Source of the DNA: Limosilactobacillus sp.
GTDB lineage: Bacteria; Bacillota; Bacilli; Lactobacillales; Lactobacillaceae
DNA length: 64,000 nt
Direction: 5' to 3'
Assembly: GCF_022482365.1 (NCBI RefSeq)
Contig: NZ_JAKVPE010000001.1
Span: 620,001 to 684,000, forward strand
Made by a program: the position numbers and the translations under genes. Below the pieces are notes generated by a model. The model ran no database searches, was not told the DNA's origin, and saw only the letters and a program-made list of their open reading frames with translations. This document shows, one piece after another, positions 1-7,637 of the stretch; the first letter of the stretch is position 1, and the number at the start of each line of letters is the position of its first letter.

Positions 1-639
1 GTCGTCGATCTCCAAGATCAGGTAGTGGGCCCGCAGATCCTGGTGCAGGGCCGGCCAATGGTTAAAGGGCTCACCGACCGCCCCCGGGTTCAGCACCAGT
101 CGCTCATCGGTGCTGTAACGCAGGAGGTCATGATGGACGTGGGCATAGATAGCCACGTCTAGGGCCGAGGCCCCATTCTCCCGCTTAAAGAGCCGGTCGA
201 AATTGGCCGAGGCATTGGTGGGGAAAAGGTCCTGGCCCATGTTGAGATCCGGCAGGTTGTGGGAAATGCCGAAGTTCAGGCTGCCGACCTGGCGGGTCAC
301 CTGCAGCGGCCAGCTGGCCAGCTCGTCGATGAGTCCCGGCTGGGCGTGTTCGGCCACGTACTGAGCGAGGCGGCCAAAGTAGGCATGGGAAGGCTTGGCG
401 GTATCGATTTTGCCGCGCGCACCGACGACAACCAGGTCATCCCAGTTGCCCCGCACCTTGACCGTCGGCGCCATCTCCCGCATTAATTGCCAAATTTCAT
501 TGACGCTCGGACCCGGCATCAGCAGGTCGCCGATGAACCAGTATTCATCGACCCCCTGCTTCAGGCTGTCTTGATACATCGCCTGGAGCGCGCTCAGGTT
601 CCCGTGAACGTCCGAAAAGACCGCAATTTTCCTTTTCAC
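1..639 (-). CDS. Metallophosphoesterase, YfcE-like (3' end outside window)
   Basis: A calcineurin-like phosphoesterase that would hydrolyse a phosphomono- or diester; the substrate is unknown. The reading frame runs 213 codons from a GTG start at 639 and leaves the window without a stop. Metal-ligand motifs are visible in order: DVHGN near residue 9, GDLLMPGP near 38, GNWDD (the GNHD motif) near 65, SHN near 110 and YAHVHH (usually GHTH) near 165. The GTG start is chosen because AGAGGGGGA lies just upstream and the protein begins with the family's KIAVFSDVHGN. It is transcribed away from the MFS gene at 771, and an extended -10 box lies just upstream. Family assignment is firm, function is not. 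Confidence 0.8.
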   Translation of the reverse strand, partial: MKRKIAVFSDVHGNLSALQAMYQDSLKQGVDEYWFIGDLLMPGPSVNEIWQLMREMAPTVKVRGNWDDLVVVGARGKIDTAKPSHAYFGRLAQYVAEHAQPGLIDELASWPLQVTRQVGSLNFGISHNLPDLNMGQDLFPTNASANFDRLFKRENGASALDVAIYAHVHHDLLRYSTDERLVLNPGAVGEPFNHWPALHQDLRAHYLILEIDD

Positions 640-662
640 TGCTATTCCCCCTCTTTTTATCT

Positions 663-671
663 ATCATAGCA
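663..671 (-). promoter_or_regulatory. Extended -10 promoter of the phosphoesterase gene
   Basis: On the minus strand TGC-TATGAT is an extended -10 element (TGnTATAAT type) about 25 bases before the GTG start. A weak TGGCAA -35 lies 16 bases further upstream. Inferred from sequence only. Confidence 0.45.
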
Positions 672-770
672 AACTTTACCGGCCTTGCCACGCAAATTGT
701 TCTTGACCGTAAGCGCTTGTCCGGTGCTAGACTAGTAGACGGCATTATATTAGTAAGAAAGGACTTTTTC

Positions 771-2138
771 ATGGCTCAAAATCACTCTGTCAACATTTCA
801 CTGCAAACGCGGCGAATCATCACCGCGATCCTCCTGCTCTCGGCCTTCGTCAGCCTGGCTAGTCAGACGATGATGGTCACTGCACTGCCGGTCATCTCCA
901 GCGACCTCCACGTCTCGCTGAACACCGCCCAGTGGCTGACGACTGGCTACACCCTGATCATCGGGATCGTCACCCCACTGTCGTCGAACATGTACGATAA
1001 GTTCACCAACCGTCACCTCTTCCTCGGCACGATCGGGACCTTCATCCTCGGGACCCTGCTGGGCTGCTTTGCGACTAACTTCGCGACCCTGCTGGCGGCA
1101 CGGCTGATCCAGGCCTGCGCCGGGGGGATGCTGATGTCGTTTCAGATGACCACCATGATTTCGATCTACCCCATTGAAAAGCGGGGGTCGATCCTCGGCC
1201 TCTCCAGCCTGGTTATCTCGGCCGGGCCGGCGCTGGGGCCAACCCTGGCCGGATTCATCCTCCAGGTTCTGCCCTGGCGGTGGCTCTTCATCCTGGTGCT
1301 CCCGCTGATGGTCATCATCTTCATCATCGGCTACTTCAAGCTCGATAACTTTTCAACGCCGCGCGACATCAAGATCGACTACCTGTCCGTCTTCATTTCC
1401 CTGGTCGGCTCGGCCCTGACCCTGGGCTGCTTGACCGCCTTTCAGGAAAACTTCTGGATTGGTCTGGCCATGCTGGTCGTCGGCCTGGCAATTATTGCCG
1501 TCTTCGTCAAGCGCCAGCTCCGGCTCAAGAACCCAATGCTCAAGGTTCAGATCTTCAGGTACTCCTCCTTCCGGCTGATGACTTTGGTCGGGATCTTCGC
1601 CTTCATGGTCCTGCTAGGTACCGAACAGCTCCTGCCGATCTTCACTGAAAGCGTTCTCCACGTCGGCAGCTTCATGTCCGGACTGATCCTCCTGCCGGGA
1701 GCCATCTGTAACGCCATCACCGCCTCGATCGTCGGCCGGCTCTACGACCAGTACGGGCCAAAGTGGCTGATCATCACCGGTGGGGTCATCATGCTGCTGG
1801 CCTCAATTCCGCTGGTCACGATCTCCGCTCACTCCTCCCTGCTCATCCTGACGCTCGCCTACGCGGTCCGGATGATCGGGAACGCCTGCGTCTTCAGCCC
1901 GGCCCTATCCGAAGCCTTCTCCCAGCTGTCGCAGAGCGAAAACAGCCACGGGACCGCGCTCAACAACACCCTGCGCCAGGTCTTCGGGGCCGTTTCCGTC
2001 ACCATGGTTGTTGTCATCTCCGGGCTGCCCGCATCCCTGACGACCGGGGTTCAGATTGCCATGTGGGTCACCGTTCTGCTGGTCGTCTTCATGCTGGTGA
2101 CCTTTGTCCACTACCTGGCAACTAAGCAGAAAGATTAA
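771..2138 (+). CDS. MFS transporter, DHA2 (EmrB/QacA-like) family
   Basis: Proton-driven exporter of the major facilitator superfamily, 455 aa and about 14 hydrophobic segments, as in the drug:H+ antiporter-2 family. The N-terminal helix is followed by MMVTALPVISSDLHVSLNTAQWLTTGY-type sequence, and the second cytoplasmic loop reads DKFTNRH. The GPALGPTLAGFIL segment (about residue 145-160) is the motif C antiporter signature. Start at 771 is preferred over an in-frame ATG at 717 because AGAAAGGA lies 7 bases before it and the protein then begins a few residues before helix 1. The next gene is a second MFS exporter 56 bases downstream with no terminator between them, so the two may be cotranscribed. 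The substrate cannot be told from sequence. Confidence 0.85.
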   Translation: MAQNHSVNISLQTRRIITAILLLSAFVSLASQTMMVTALPVISSDLHVSLNTAQWLTTGYTLIIGIVTPLSSNMYDKFTNRHLFLGTIGTFILGTLLGCFATNFATLLAARLIQACAGGMLMSFQMTTMISIYPIEKRGSILGLSSLVISAGPALGPTLAGFILQVLPWRWLFILVLPLMVIIFIIGYFKLDNFSTPRDIKIDYLSVFISLVGSALTLGCLTAFQENFWIGLAMLVVGLAIIAVFVKRQLRLKNPMLKVQIFRYSSFRLMTLVGIFAFMVLLGTEQLLPIFTESVLHVGSFMSGLILLPGAICNAITASIVGRLYDQYGPKWLIITGGVIMLLASIPLVTISAHSSLLILTLAYAVRMIGNACVFSPALSEAFSQLSQSENSHGTALNNTLRQVFGAVSVTMVVVISGLPASLTTGVQIAMWVTVLLVVFMLVTFVHYLATKQKD

Positions 2139-2194
2139 CTTTTCGACCAATTATCGCTATGGTTAAGATAAGTACTGTTTAAGGAGGCTTTTGA

Positions 2195-3412
2195 ATGGAT
2201 TCCGCCGTTGCTGCCGGTAAATTTCCGCACGGGTGGCACCGCACTTTTTACACGCTCTGGCTAGGGGCCTTTATCACGGGGATGGGCTACTCAATGACGA
2301 TGCCCTTCATCTCACTGTTCATCAACGAACTCGGCTCATTTAGCCACTTTCAATTAAACTTTTACTCTGGACTGGCCTTTGCCGTCACCTTTATTTCCCA
2401 GGCAATTGTTTCCCCGTTTTGGGGCAGCCTGGCCGATCGGAAGGGCCGCAAACTGATGTGCATGCGGGCTTCCGGGGTGATGGCCTGCACCATCTTCATC
2501 ACCGGGCTCTCGCAAAGCGTCTGGATGATCATCGCCATGCGGACCCTCCAGGGGATCTTCTCGGGCTACATCAACAACGCCACTGCCCTGATGGCCGGGG
2601 AAACGCCCCACAGCCGCTCCGGTTGGGTGATGGCGGCCATGTCCACCGCGGGCGTGGCCGGCAACCTGGTCGGCCCCCTGCTCGGTGGGTCGCTGTCCGG
2701 GGCATTTGGCTACCGGATCCCCTTCTTCATCACCGGGCTCTTGATGCTGAGCGTCTTCTTTTCGACCTGGCTGCTGACGGTCGAGCACTTCCGGCCGATC
2801 AAGAAGGCCGCCATGAAGCCCCTCGGTGAAATCATCCACGAGCTGCCCAACCCGCGGCTGATCTTCGTGATGTTCTTGACCACCATGATTGTCACCGCCT
2901 CCACGATGTCGATCGACCCGATCATCAGCCTCTACGTCCGCTCGCTGATGCATAACCGCGGCAACGTGGCCTTCGTCGCCGGGATCGTGGCGGCGACCCC
3001 CGGGCTGGGGACGCTAATTGCGGCCTCCAAAGTTGGGCACACGATGGACCAGGTCGGACCGGAACGAATCCTGCGCACCGGGTTGGCGGTCGCTTTCGTG
3101 CTTTTCATTCCGATGACCTTCACCCACTCGCCCTGGTCGCTGGCCTTCTGGCGCTTCCTCTTGGGACTAGCAAACGCGGCATTGATGCCCGCCGCCCAGA
3201 CGGTCCTGACCCTGGACGTGCCGGCCGAGGCCTTTGGGCGGATCTTCAGCCTGAACCAGTCCTTCCAGGCCGGCGGCGCCGTTTTGGGTTCGCTCCTCGG
3301 CTCCCTAATTTCCGGCCTGTCCAGCTACCAGATGGTCTTTGCCGTCACCGGCTTGACCCTGCTGATTAACCTGGTGCTGGTGTTAACCGTTCGAACCAAG
3401 AAAACTGCCTAA
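2195..3412 (+). CDS. MFS transporter, DHA1 (multidrug efflux-like) family
   Basis: A 405-aa, 12-helix major facilitator protein of the drug:H+ antiporter-1 type. The loop between helices 2 and 3 carries the MFS signature GSLADRKGRKLM (around residue 75-86), and motif C appears as GVAGNLVGPLLGG (around 150-162). AAGGAGG sits 8 bases before the ATG. It follows the DHA2 exporter on the same strand and ends at a strong bidirectional terminator. PmrA/TetA-like relatives export drugs or metabolites; the actual substrate is unknown. Confidence 0.85.
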   Translation: MDSAVAAGKFPHGWHRTFYTLWLGAFITGMGYSMTMPFISLFINELGSFSHFQLNFYSGLAFAVTFISQAIVSPFWGSLADRKGRKLMCMRASGVMACTIFITGLSQSVWMIIAMRTLQGIFSGYINNATALMAGETPHSRSGWVMAAMSTAGVAGNLVGPLLGGSLSGAFGYRIPFFITGLLMLSVFFSTWLLTVEHFRPIKKAAMKPLGEIIHELPNPRLIFVMFLTTMIVTASTMSIDPIISLYVRSLMHNRGNVAFVAGIVAATPGLGTLIAASKVGHTMDQVGPERILRTGLAVAFVLFIPMTFTHSPWSLAFWRFLLGLANAALMPAAQTVLTLDVPAEAFGRIFSLNQSFQAGGAVLGSLLGSLISGLSSYQMVFAVTGLTLLINLVLVLTVRTKKTA

Positions 3413-3414
3413 TC

Positions 3415-3453
3415 AAAAAACTCGATGCCTCATTGCGAAGCATCGAGTTTTTT
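3415..3453. terminator. Bidirectional intrinsic terminator
   Basis: Perfect 14-bp stem AAAAAACTCGATGC / GCATCGAGTTTTTT around a short loop, with A and T runs on both sides. It serves the plus-strand MFS gene and the convergent minus-strand gene at 3455. Confidence 0.9.
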
Positions 3454-3454
3454 C

Positions 3455-4093
3455 TTAGGCCAGTTGAATTTGGCGACTGTTAACTTGGCAGGTCATCCCC
3501 TGGACGGAACGGTGCAAAAGCGGCAGGAAACCGTCGCTCACCGCCACCCCATCAAGTGCCAGGCGGCTGATCATGCACAGGTAGTTGAGGCTGGTGACCG
3601 TTGCGACCAGTTGAACCTGGGGCGCCAGCTTGGCGAGGGCGGCACTCACGATCAAATCGTAGTAGCTCGTCGCCCCGGCCATCAGGAAAAGCATATCGGC
3701 GGCCGGGTGGAGGCCATCGAGCAGCTGGCGAACCATCTGCCGGGTGGCGATTCCACTGATGGCCAGCGGAATTCCTTCCTGGGTCAGCTGTTGGATCAGC
3801 TGCAGGTTCAGTTGGCCATCCGACATGGCCGGAACCTGGACGTAGACGTTGTCCCCCAGCATGGTCAGTCGTTCCGCCGCGGCCCGCATTCGTGCCGGAT
3901 CATCGCTCGCAGCCAGCGGAAGCACCAGACGATTAGCACTGACCGCAGTTGCCAATTCGGCTAGTTTTGTCTCGCTTCCTGCCGGTGCAGCAGTCAATAC
4001 CAGGTTGCTGCTGGGTGCAGAAGCAGCGGCCTGGGCCAGGACACGCGGCTCACTGCTTTTAATAAATAAGCCACCAGAGATTAATGATTTCAC
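3455..4093 (-). CDS. Divergent transaldolase/FSA-family protein without catalytic lysine
   Basis: 212 aa, the size of small transaldolases such as fructose-6-phosphate aldolase. The middle and C-terminal part align by eye with E. coli FsaA: VYVQVP...GQLNLQLIQQLTQEGIPL matches VVKVPVTAEG...IKMLKAEGIPT, and QLVATVTSLNYLCMISRLALDGVAV matches the [24 protein letters not shown] stretch. At the position of the Schiff-base lysine (VKVP) it has Gln86 (VQVP). The N-terminal Asp and Asn motifs of active transaldolases are not evident. It is therefore probably not an aldolase of the usual mechanism. GTG start with GTGAGGCG upstream. Monocistronic, with its own promoter and a terminator. Family call moderate, function unknown. 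Confidence 0.6.
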   Translation of the reverse strand: MKSLISGGLFIKSSEPRVLAQAAASAPSSNLVLTAAPAGSETKLAELATAVSANRLVLPLAASDDPARMRAAAERLTMLGDNVYVQVPAMSDGQLNLQLIQQLTQEGIPLAISGIATRQMVRQLLDGLHPAADMLFLMAGATSYYDLIVSAALAKLAPQVQLVATVTSLNYLCMISRLALDGVAVSDGFLPLLHRSVQGMTCQVNSRQIQLA

Positions 4094-4138
4094 AACAAAC
4101 GCCTCACTTTTTAGCTAGACCAATTAAGTACAGTCCCT

Positions 4139-4167
4139 ATAATGCACCATTTAATTGCCGCGTTCAA
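4139..4167 (-). promoter_or_regulatory. Promoter of the transaldolase-like gene
   Basis: Minus-strand TTGAAC (4162-4167), a 17-base spacer, then CATTAT (4139-4144), ending about 45 bases before the GTG start. Confidence 0.5.
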
Positions 4168-4204
4168 GGAATTTCAATAAAACTATACCAATTTTACAAA
4201 TTTA

Positions 4205-4243
4205 GTAAAAAAGTGGCCGCCCACTATAACGGTGAGCGGCCGT
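4205..4243 (-). terminator. Terminator after the gcvH-like gene
   Basis: On the minus strand GGCCGCTCAC pairs with GTGGGCGGCC (10 bp, one G-T) and is followed by ACTTTTTT. It lies directly after the gcvH-like stop codon and ends the lplA-gcvH unit. Confidence 0.85.
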
Positions 4244-4249
4244 TCCAAT

Positions 4250-4600
4250 TTATGCCGTTTTAATCTCAACCAGCAGCGGGTTCTCGGCCGTAGTCAGGGT
4301 CGTCGGGTCATTTTGGTAACCATCGTAAACCTTGCTGATCTTGCCACTGACCGGGGACTTGAAGGTTTCAACCGCCTTGCCGCCTTCAATGTCGATCAGC
4401 TGGTCGGCCTTCTGGATTGCCTCGTCAACCTGAGGCGTTTCCAGGAAGGTGATGTCACCCAGTTCCGAGATTACCTTGCTATCGAGGCCCACCTTGACCA
4501 GGTTGTCGTCCTGCTGCCACCAGAGGCCGTTGTCCTCGCGGTGAACCGGGGCCTCATGGCTGAATAGGTGCTTAAACCAATTTACAATCCGTTGCCACAT
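4250..4600 (-). CDS. gcvH: GcvH-like lipoyl carrier protein
   Basis: 116 aa with the glycine-cleavage H-protein fold. DNLVKVGL opens the lipoyl domain, and the lipoylation site is Lys75 in EGGKAVETF, followed by the conserved KSPVSGKI. The first 17 residues (MWQRIVNWFKHLFSHEA) are a basic, aromatic extension that looks like an amphipathic helix and replaces the usual H-protein N-terminus. It lies 11 bases after lplA, so the ligase probably lipoylates it. No gcvT or gcvP is present, so glycine cleavage is unlikely here. A lipoyl-relay role, or a role in protein modification as for GcvH-L proteins of Gram-positive bacteria, is more plausible. Confidence 0.8.
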   Translation of the reverse strand: MWQRIVNWFKHLFSHEAPVHREDNGLWWQQDDNLVKVGLDSKVISELGDITFLETPQVDEAIQKADQLIDIEGGKAVETFKSPVSGKISKVYDGYQNDPTTLTTAENPLLVEIKTA

Positions 4601-4611
4601 AAGAATTCCTC

Positions 4612-5637
4612 CTAGTCTGCAAGAATCAGGTCAGCCAATTCTTCGGCGCTGACCTTCCCCAGGTTAGCGGCCAGGTCGGCATCGTTGAAGGCCTTAACCA
4701 GGCTTTCACGATCCAGCTTGGTGCCAACCAGGTGCTGTTCAACAATGTGTGGATCACCGGCCGTGAAGAAGTCACCGTAGATCTTGACGTCCGTGATCTG
4801 ACCGTCCTTCTCGTTGAAGTTGAAGGAAACGGTCCCGATTGGGTAGTGCTTAGAAACGTAGTGCTTGAAGCCAGGGTTCTTCCCGAAATTCCATTCGTCG
4901 GTCCGGTACTGCTCAACCAGGCGAGAGTCAATGATGTCCCAATCGTGGTCAGTCAGGTGGTAGGTCTCGACGTCGTCCATGGAATCAACACCGAACATGT
5001 GGCAGAGCAGGTAGTTCTTGAAGTCCTCCGTCGTCCAGTCTTGGTACTTCTCCGGCAGGTAAGGCTTAATGTTGGTTACCCGGGCGTTGACGGATTTAAC
5101 CCCCTTGGAGGCCAGCTTGTCCTTTTCCGGCGTCAGCACTTCGCTGGCAGTCTCCATGTTCAGATCAAACATGACGGTCCCACCGGCAGCGTAGGAGTTG
5201 TCACCCTTGACGATTGCCATCCCAGAGAACTTCTTGCCGTCGATCGTCATGTCGTTCCGACCACTGACCTCGGCGGATTCAATCCCCAGGTCGTGGAGGG
5301 CATCGACAACTGGATCACCAATGGCGTGGAAGTCGCCGAACTTGCTCATGTCACCGACAACAATGTTTTCAAAAACCAGGTTACCGAAGTCGTGGTAGAC
5401 CGCGCCACCACCACTGGAACGGCGGACCAGCTCGATGTTGTGCGACTTCAGGTACGGCAGGTCGATCTCGGCGTAAGCGTTCTGGTTAACGCCGATAATG
5501 ACGGATGGCTGGTTGATGTAACAAATCAGGCCGTGACCCTTTAGGCGCAGGTCGTTGATCAGATAGTTGTCCAGGGACTGGTTGACGAGGGCGTCGTGAA
5601 CCGGCTTCCCATTCCGACTGGTATCAATAAAGAACAT
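4612..5637 (-). CDS. lplA: Lipoate-protein ligase
   Basis: Adenylates lipoate and transfers it to a lysine of lipoyl domains. 341 aa, two-domain LplA length. The active-site motif RRSSGGGAVYHDFGNLVF is at about residue 70-87 and the catalytic lysine region DGKKFSGMA at about 130-138. The C-terminal accessory domain is intact. The start at 5637 (MFFIDTSRNGK) is chosen over one six codons upstream because TTAGAGGTG is correctly spaced from it. It is the first gene of a two-gene unit with the GcvH-like carrier, and a TGTTAA-17-TATACT promoter precedes it. The cell would depend on scavenged lipoate, as lactobacilli generally do. Confidence 0.9.
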   Translation of the reverse strand: MFFIDTSRNGKPVHDALVNQSLDNYLINDLRLKGHGLICYINQPSVIIGVNQNAYAEIDLPYLKSHNIELVRRSSGGGAVYHDFGNLVFENIVVGDMSKFGDFHAIGDPVVDALHDLGIESAEVSGRNDMTIDGKKFSGMAIVKGDNSYAAGGTVMFDLNMETASEVLTPEKDKLASKGVKSVNARVTNIKPYLPEKYQDWTTEDFKNYLLCHMFGVDSMDDVETYHLTDHDWDIIDSRLVEQYRTDEWNFGKNPGFKHYVSKHYPIGTVSFNFNEKDGQITDVKIYGDFFTAGDPHIVEQHLVGTKLDRESLVKAFNDADLAANLGKVSAEELADLILAD

Positions 5638-5689
5638 GAAAAACACCTCTAACAAATGGTTTCAAAGTTTAGTTGCTGTATGCGATTTC

Positions 5690-5718
5690 AGTATATACCG
5701 TAATCAATCTAATTAACA
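5690..5718 (-). promoter_or_regulatory. Promoter of lplA-gcvH
   Basis: Minus strand TGTTAA (5713-5718), 17-base spacer, TATACT (5690-5695), followed by a roughly 50-base leader to the lplA start. Confidence 0.5.
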
Positions 5719-5837
5719 GTAGTTTGTCCTCTGTCGATTAGCTCAGTGTTTCACTTCCGCTTCAGATCGTTTAACTTCTAGGGACGAGAAGTGATTGCTT
5801 AAGCGCTGATGGTATGTCAAAATTAAAGTTGAAGAAA

Positions 5838-5965
5838 TTTATGTTTGATTTTTACGATTTATGTTTGAAGCTAATAATGTTGCAGTCTAAAAAGCCTTGT
5901 ATATCAGCACTTCTTGATTTATTTATATTTGATTTATGTTTGATTTATGTTTGATTTATGTCTGA
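5838..5965 (+). repeat. 11-bp iteron-like repeat array upstream of the AlbA_2 gene
   Basis: Six copies of TTTATGTTTGA. Two are separated, at 5838-5848 and 5858-5868. Four are exactly head to tail: 5922-5932 (TTTATATTTGA), 5933-5943, 5944-5954 and 5955-5965 (TTTATGTCTGA). The 11-base period puts all copies on nearly one face of the helix. The array ends 29 bases before the start codon. The 357-base gap 5638-5994 also holds the lplA promoter and a small inverted repeat, ACTTCT/AGAAGT at 5774-5792. A protein-binding operator array is the simplest reading. Confidence 0.8.
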
Positions 5966-5994
5966 TTCACTAATTTTAAAGGATTGTTTATACT

Positions 5995-7500
5995 ATGAAA
6001 ATCTTACCAAACGAAGATGTCCATCTAGAATATAAAGAGTTAGAAGAAAATAAGCTGCCAAAAAGTATCTGGGAAACCGTTAGCTCATTTGCAAATACTG
6101 ATGGTGGAACAATCATTTTAAGCGTAAAAGAGCTTAAGCATCCATTACGTAATATAGCAACCGGCCTTAGCGATCCTTACAAATTAAAGCAAGACTTCTT
6201 AAACACTCAAAGTAGTAATAAGCTGTCCCAAGCTGTTGCTAGTGAAAGTGATATAAATGAATTTGAAATAAATGGGAAAAAGCTTCTTAAAATTTATATT
6301 CCAAAGATAAATTATACTAATCGACCACTATACTTAAATGGCAATCTACGTAATGCATATAAACGCGAAAACGATAGCGATAGAAAGATTTCAGCCGATG
6401 AACTCAGAGCATTTATAAGAGAATCAGATGCCGACGTAGATAAAGAACTATTACCTAATTTCGGATTAGATGATATTATACTGTCCGATTTACAACTGTT
6501 TAGATCTAGGTTAAACGATGTTTCGGGTAATTTATACATTGATGGCAATACTGAAGACTTCTTAATCAACATCGGGCTCATGCAAAAAGATCGTACCGTC
6601 CCTAATGGTAATTACCTTTTAACAAAGGCAGCGTTACTTTTATTTGGAAAATATAATTCAATCATCCAAGTTTTCCCTTCTTTTATGCTTGATTTAATCA
6701 TTAAACCGAATAAAACTATTCCAGACTACTCAGATCGTGTATACACTTCAAATGAGCCAGACCACCCTAACAATATTTATGGTTTTTACAATGCTGCTTA
6801 CGAAAAATTATCTTCTATAACTAAGAACAGTTTTCAGTTACGTGGTGACACTCGGATCGATATAGGCGACTCATTAAAGCGCGTGCAAAGAGAAGCATTG
6901 GTAAACGCACTTGTCCACGCAGATTACGAATCACGGGAACCAGTAAAGATAAATGCTTATAAAGATTATGTTGAATTCAATAATCCTGGAGAAATGCGCG
7001 TTTCAACAGAGACATTTATAAACGGTGGTCAATCAGTACCAAGGAACCCTTTCATATTTAATGCTTTTGTCAAAGCAAAACTAGGTGAACATACTGGTAG
7101 TGGGGGATTAAGAATTTACAAGACCACAAGTGATTTGAAATTAAGGGCTCCCGAAATAACAACTTCCTTCACCTCAACCAGTCTTTTAATTTGGAAAGTT
7201 CCATTAACTGAAGCTGTTCTTCAAGAATTGCCTAAATCCTGGAGAGCTACTTATAAAAGGATTTCGGAGAAACTAGTAGTTTCATATTCCGATTTAAAGG
7301 ATTTATATAAGACCTCGTATGAAGGGCACAAAATACTTAACGAAATGGTAACAAAAGAACTAATAGAAAAAAGCGGGCAAGGAAAAGGAACAAAATATTC
7401 TCTTCCTATCGACTCACCATCCGCTCGAGTTTCAATGAATTCATACATAAGACAAATTCAGCAAATACTAGATAATAACCATAATTCTTCAAATAGCTGA
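5995..7500 (+). CDS. AlbA_2 (Schlafen-type) domain ATP-binding transcriptional regulator
   Basis: 501 aa. The N-terminal AlbA_2 (divergent AAA-4/Schlafen) domain spans about residue 5-135, with ELEENKLPKSIWETVSSFANTDGGTIILSVKE as its recognisable core. A HATPase_c_4-like region lies at about 295-380 (VQREALVNALVHADYE, then VEFNNPGEM and GEHTGSGGLRI). A winged-helix-like C-terminus follows. AAAGGA lies 11 bases before the ATG. The gene and its flanks are clearly AT-richer than the GC-rich neighbours, use AT-rich codons and stand alone on the plus strand, which suggests horizontal acquisition. Such proteins are thought to act as DNA- or RNA-binding regulators, but their ligands are mostly unknown. 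The tandem repeat array upstream may be its own operator. Confidence 0.8.
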   Translation: MKILPNEDVHLEYKELEENKLPKSIWETVSSFANTDGGTIILSVKELKHPLRNIATGLSDPYKLKQDFLNTQSSNKLSQAVASESDINEFEINGKKLLKIYIPKINYTNRPLYLNGNLRNAYKRENDSDRKISADELRAFIRESDADVDKELLPNFGLDDIILSDLQLFRSRLNDVSGNLYIDGNTEDFLINIGLMQKDRTVPNGNYLLTKAALLLFGKYNSIIQVFPSFMLDLIIKPNKTIPDYSDRVYTSNEPDHPNNIYGFYNAAYEKLSSITKNSFQLRGDTRIDIGDSLKRVQREALVNALVHADYESREPVKINAYKDYVEFNNPGEMRVSTETFINGGQSVPRNPFIFNAFVKAKLGEHTGSGGLRIYKTTSDLKLRAPEITTSFTSTSLLIWKVPLTEAVLQELPKSWRATYKRISEKLVVSYSDLKDLYKTSYEGHKILNEMVTKELIEKSGQGKGTKYSLPIDSPSARVSMNSYIRQIQQILDNNHNSSNS

Positions 7501-7568
7501 TTTTTCTCTGTTTGATATAGACTTAGACATTTTTTCAGCAAACATTAACTGCTTAAACCCTATTTAAT

Positions 7569-7611
7569 CAAAAACGGCTAGAACTCACGCAGAGCATCCA
7601 GCTGTTTTTTT
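7569..7611. terminator. Terminator between the AlbA_2 gene and uxaA
   Basis: AAAACGGCT pairs with AGCTGTTTT (one G-T on the plus strand) and is followed by a run of T. On the minus strand the same hairpin has one A-C mismatch and a TTTTTG tail, so it may also end the uxaA transcript. Confidence 0.6.
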
Positions 7612-7637
7612 GTGGTTGATTCAATTACAGGAAGTAT

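Noticed and set aside
3425-3964. Plus-strand 179-codon frame opposite the transaldolase-like gene
   Set aside because: It begins inside the bidirectional terminator and has no RBS, while the opposite strand encodes a recognisable fold.
4250-4600. gcvH as part of a glycine cleavage system
   Set aside because: No gcvT or gcvP is nearby and the N-terminus departs from standard H proteins; listed as GcvH-like carrier instead.
5838-5965. The repeat array as a CRISPR or plasmid-type origin
   Set aside because: Units are only 11 bp and directly adjacent, without spacers, cas or rep genes; an operator array fits better.
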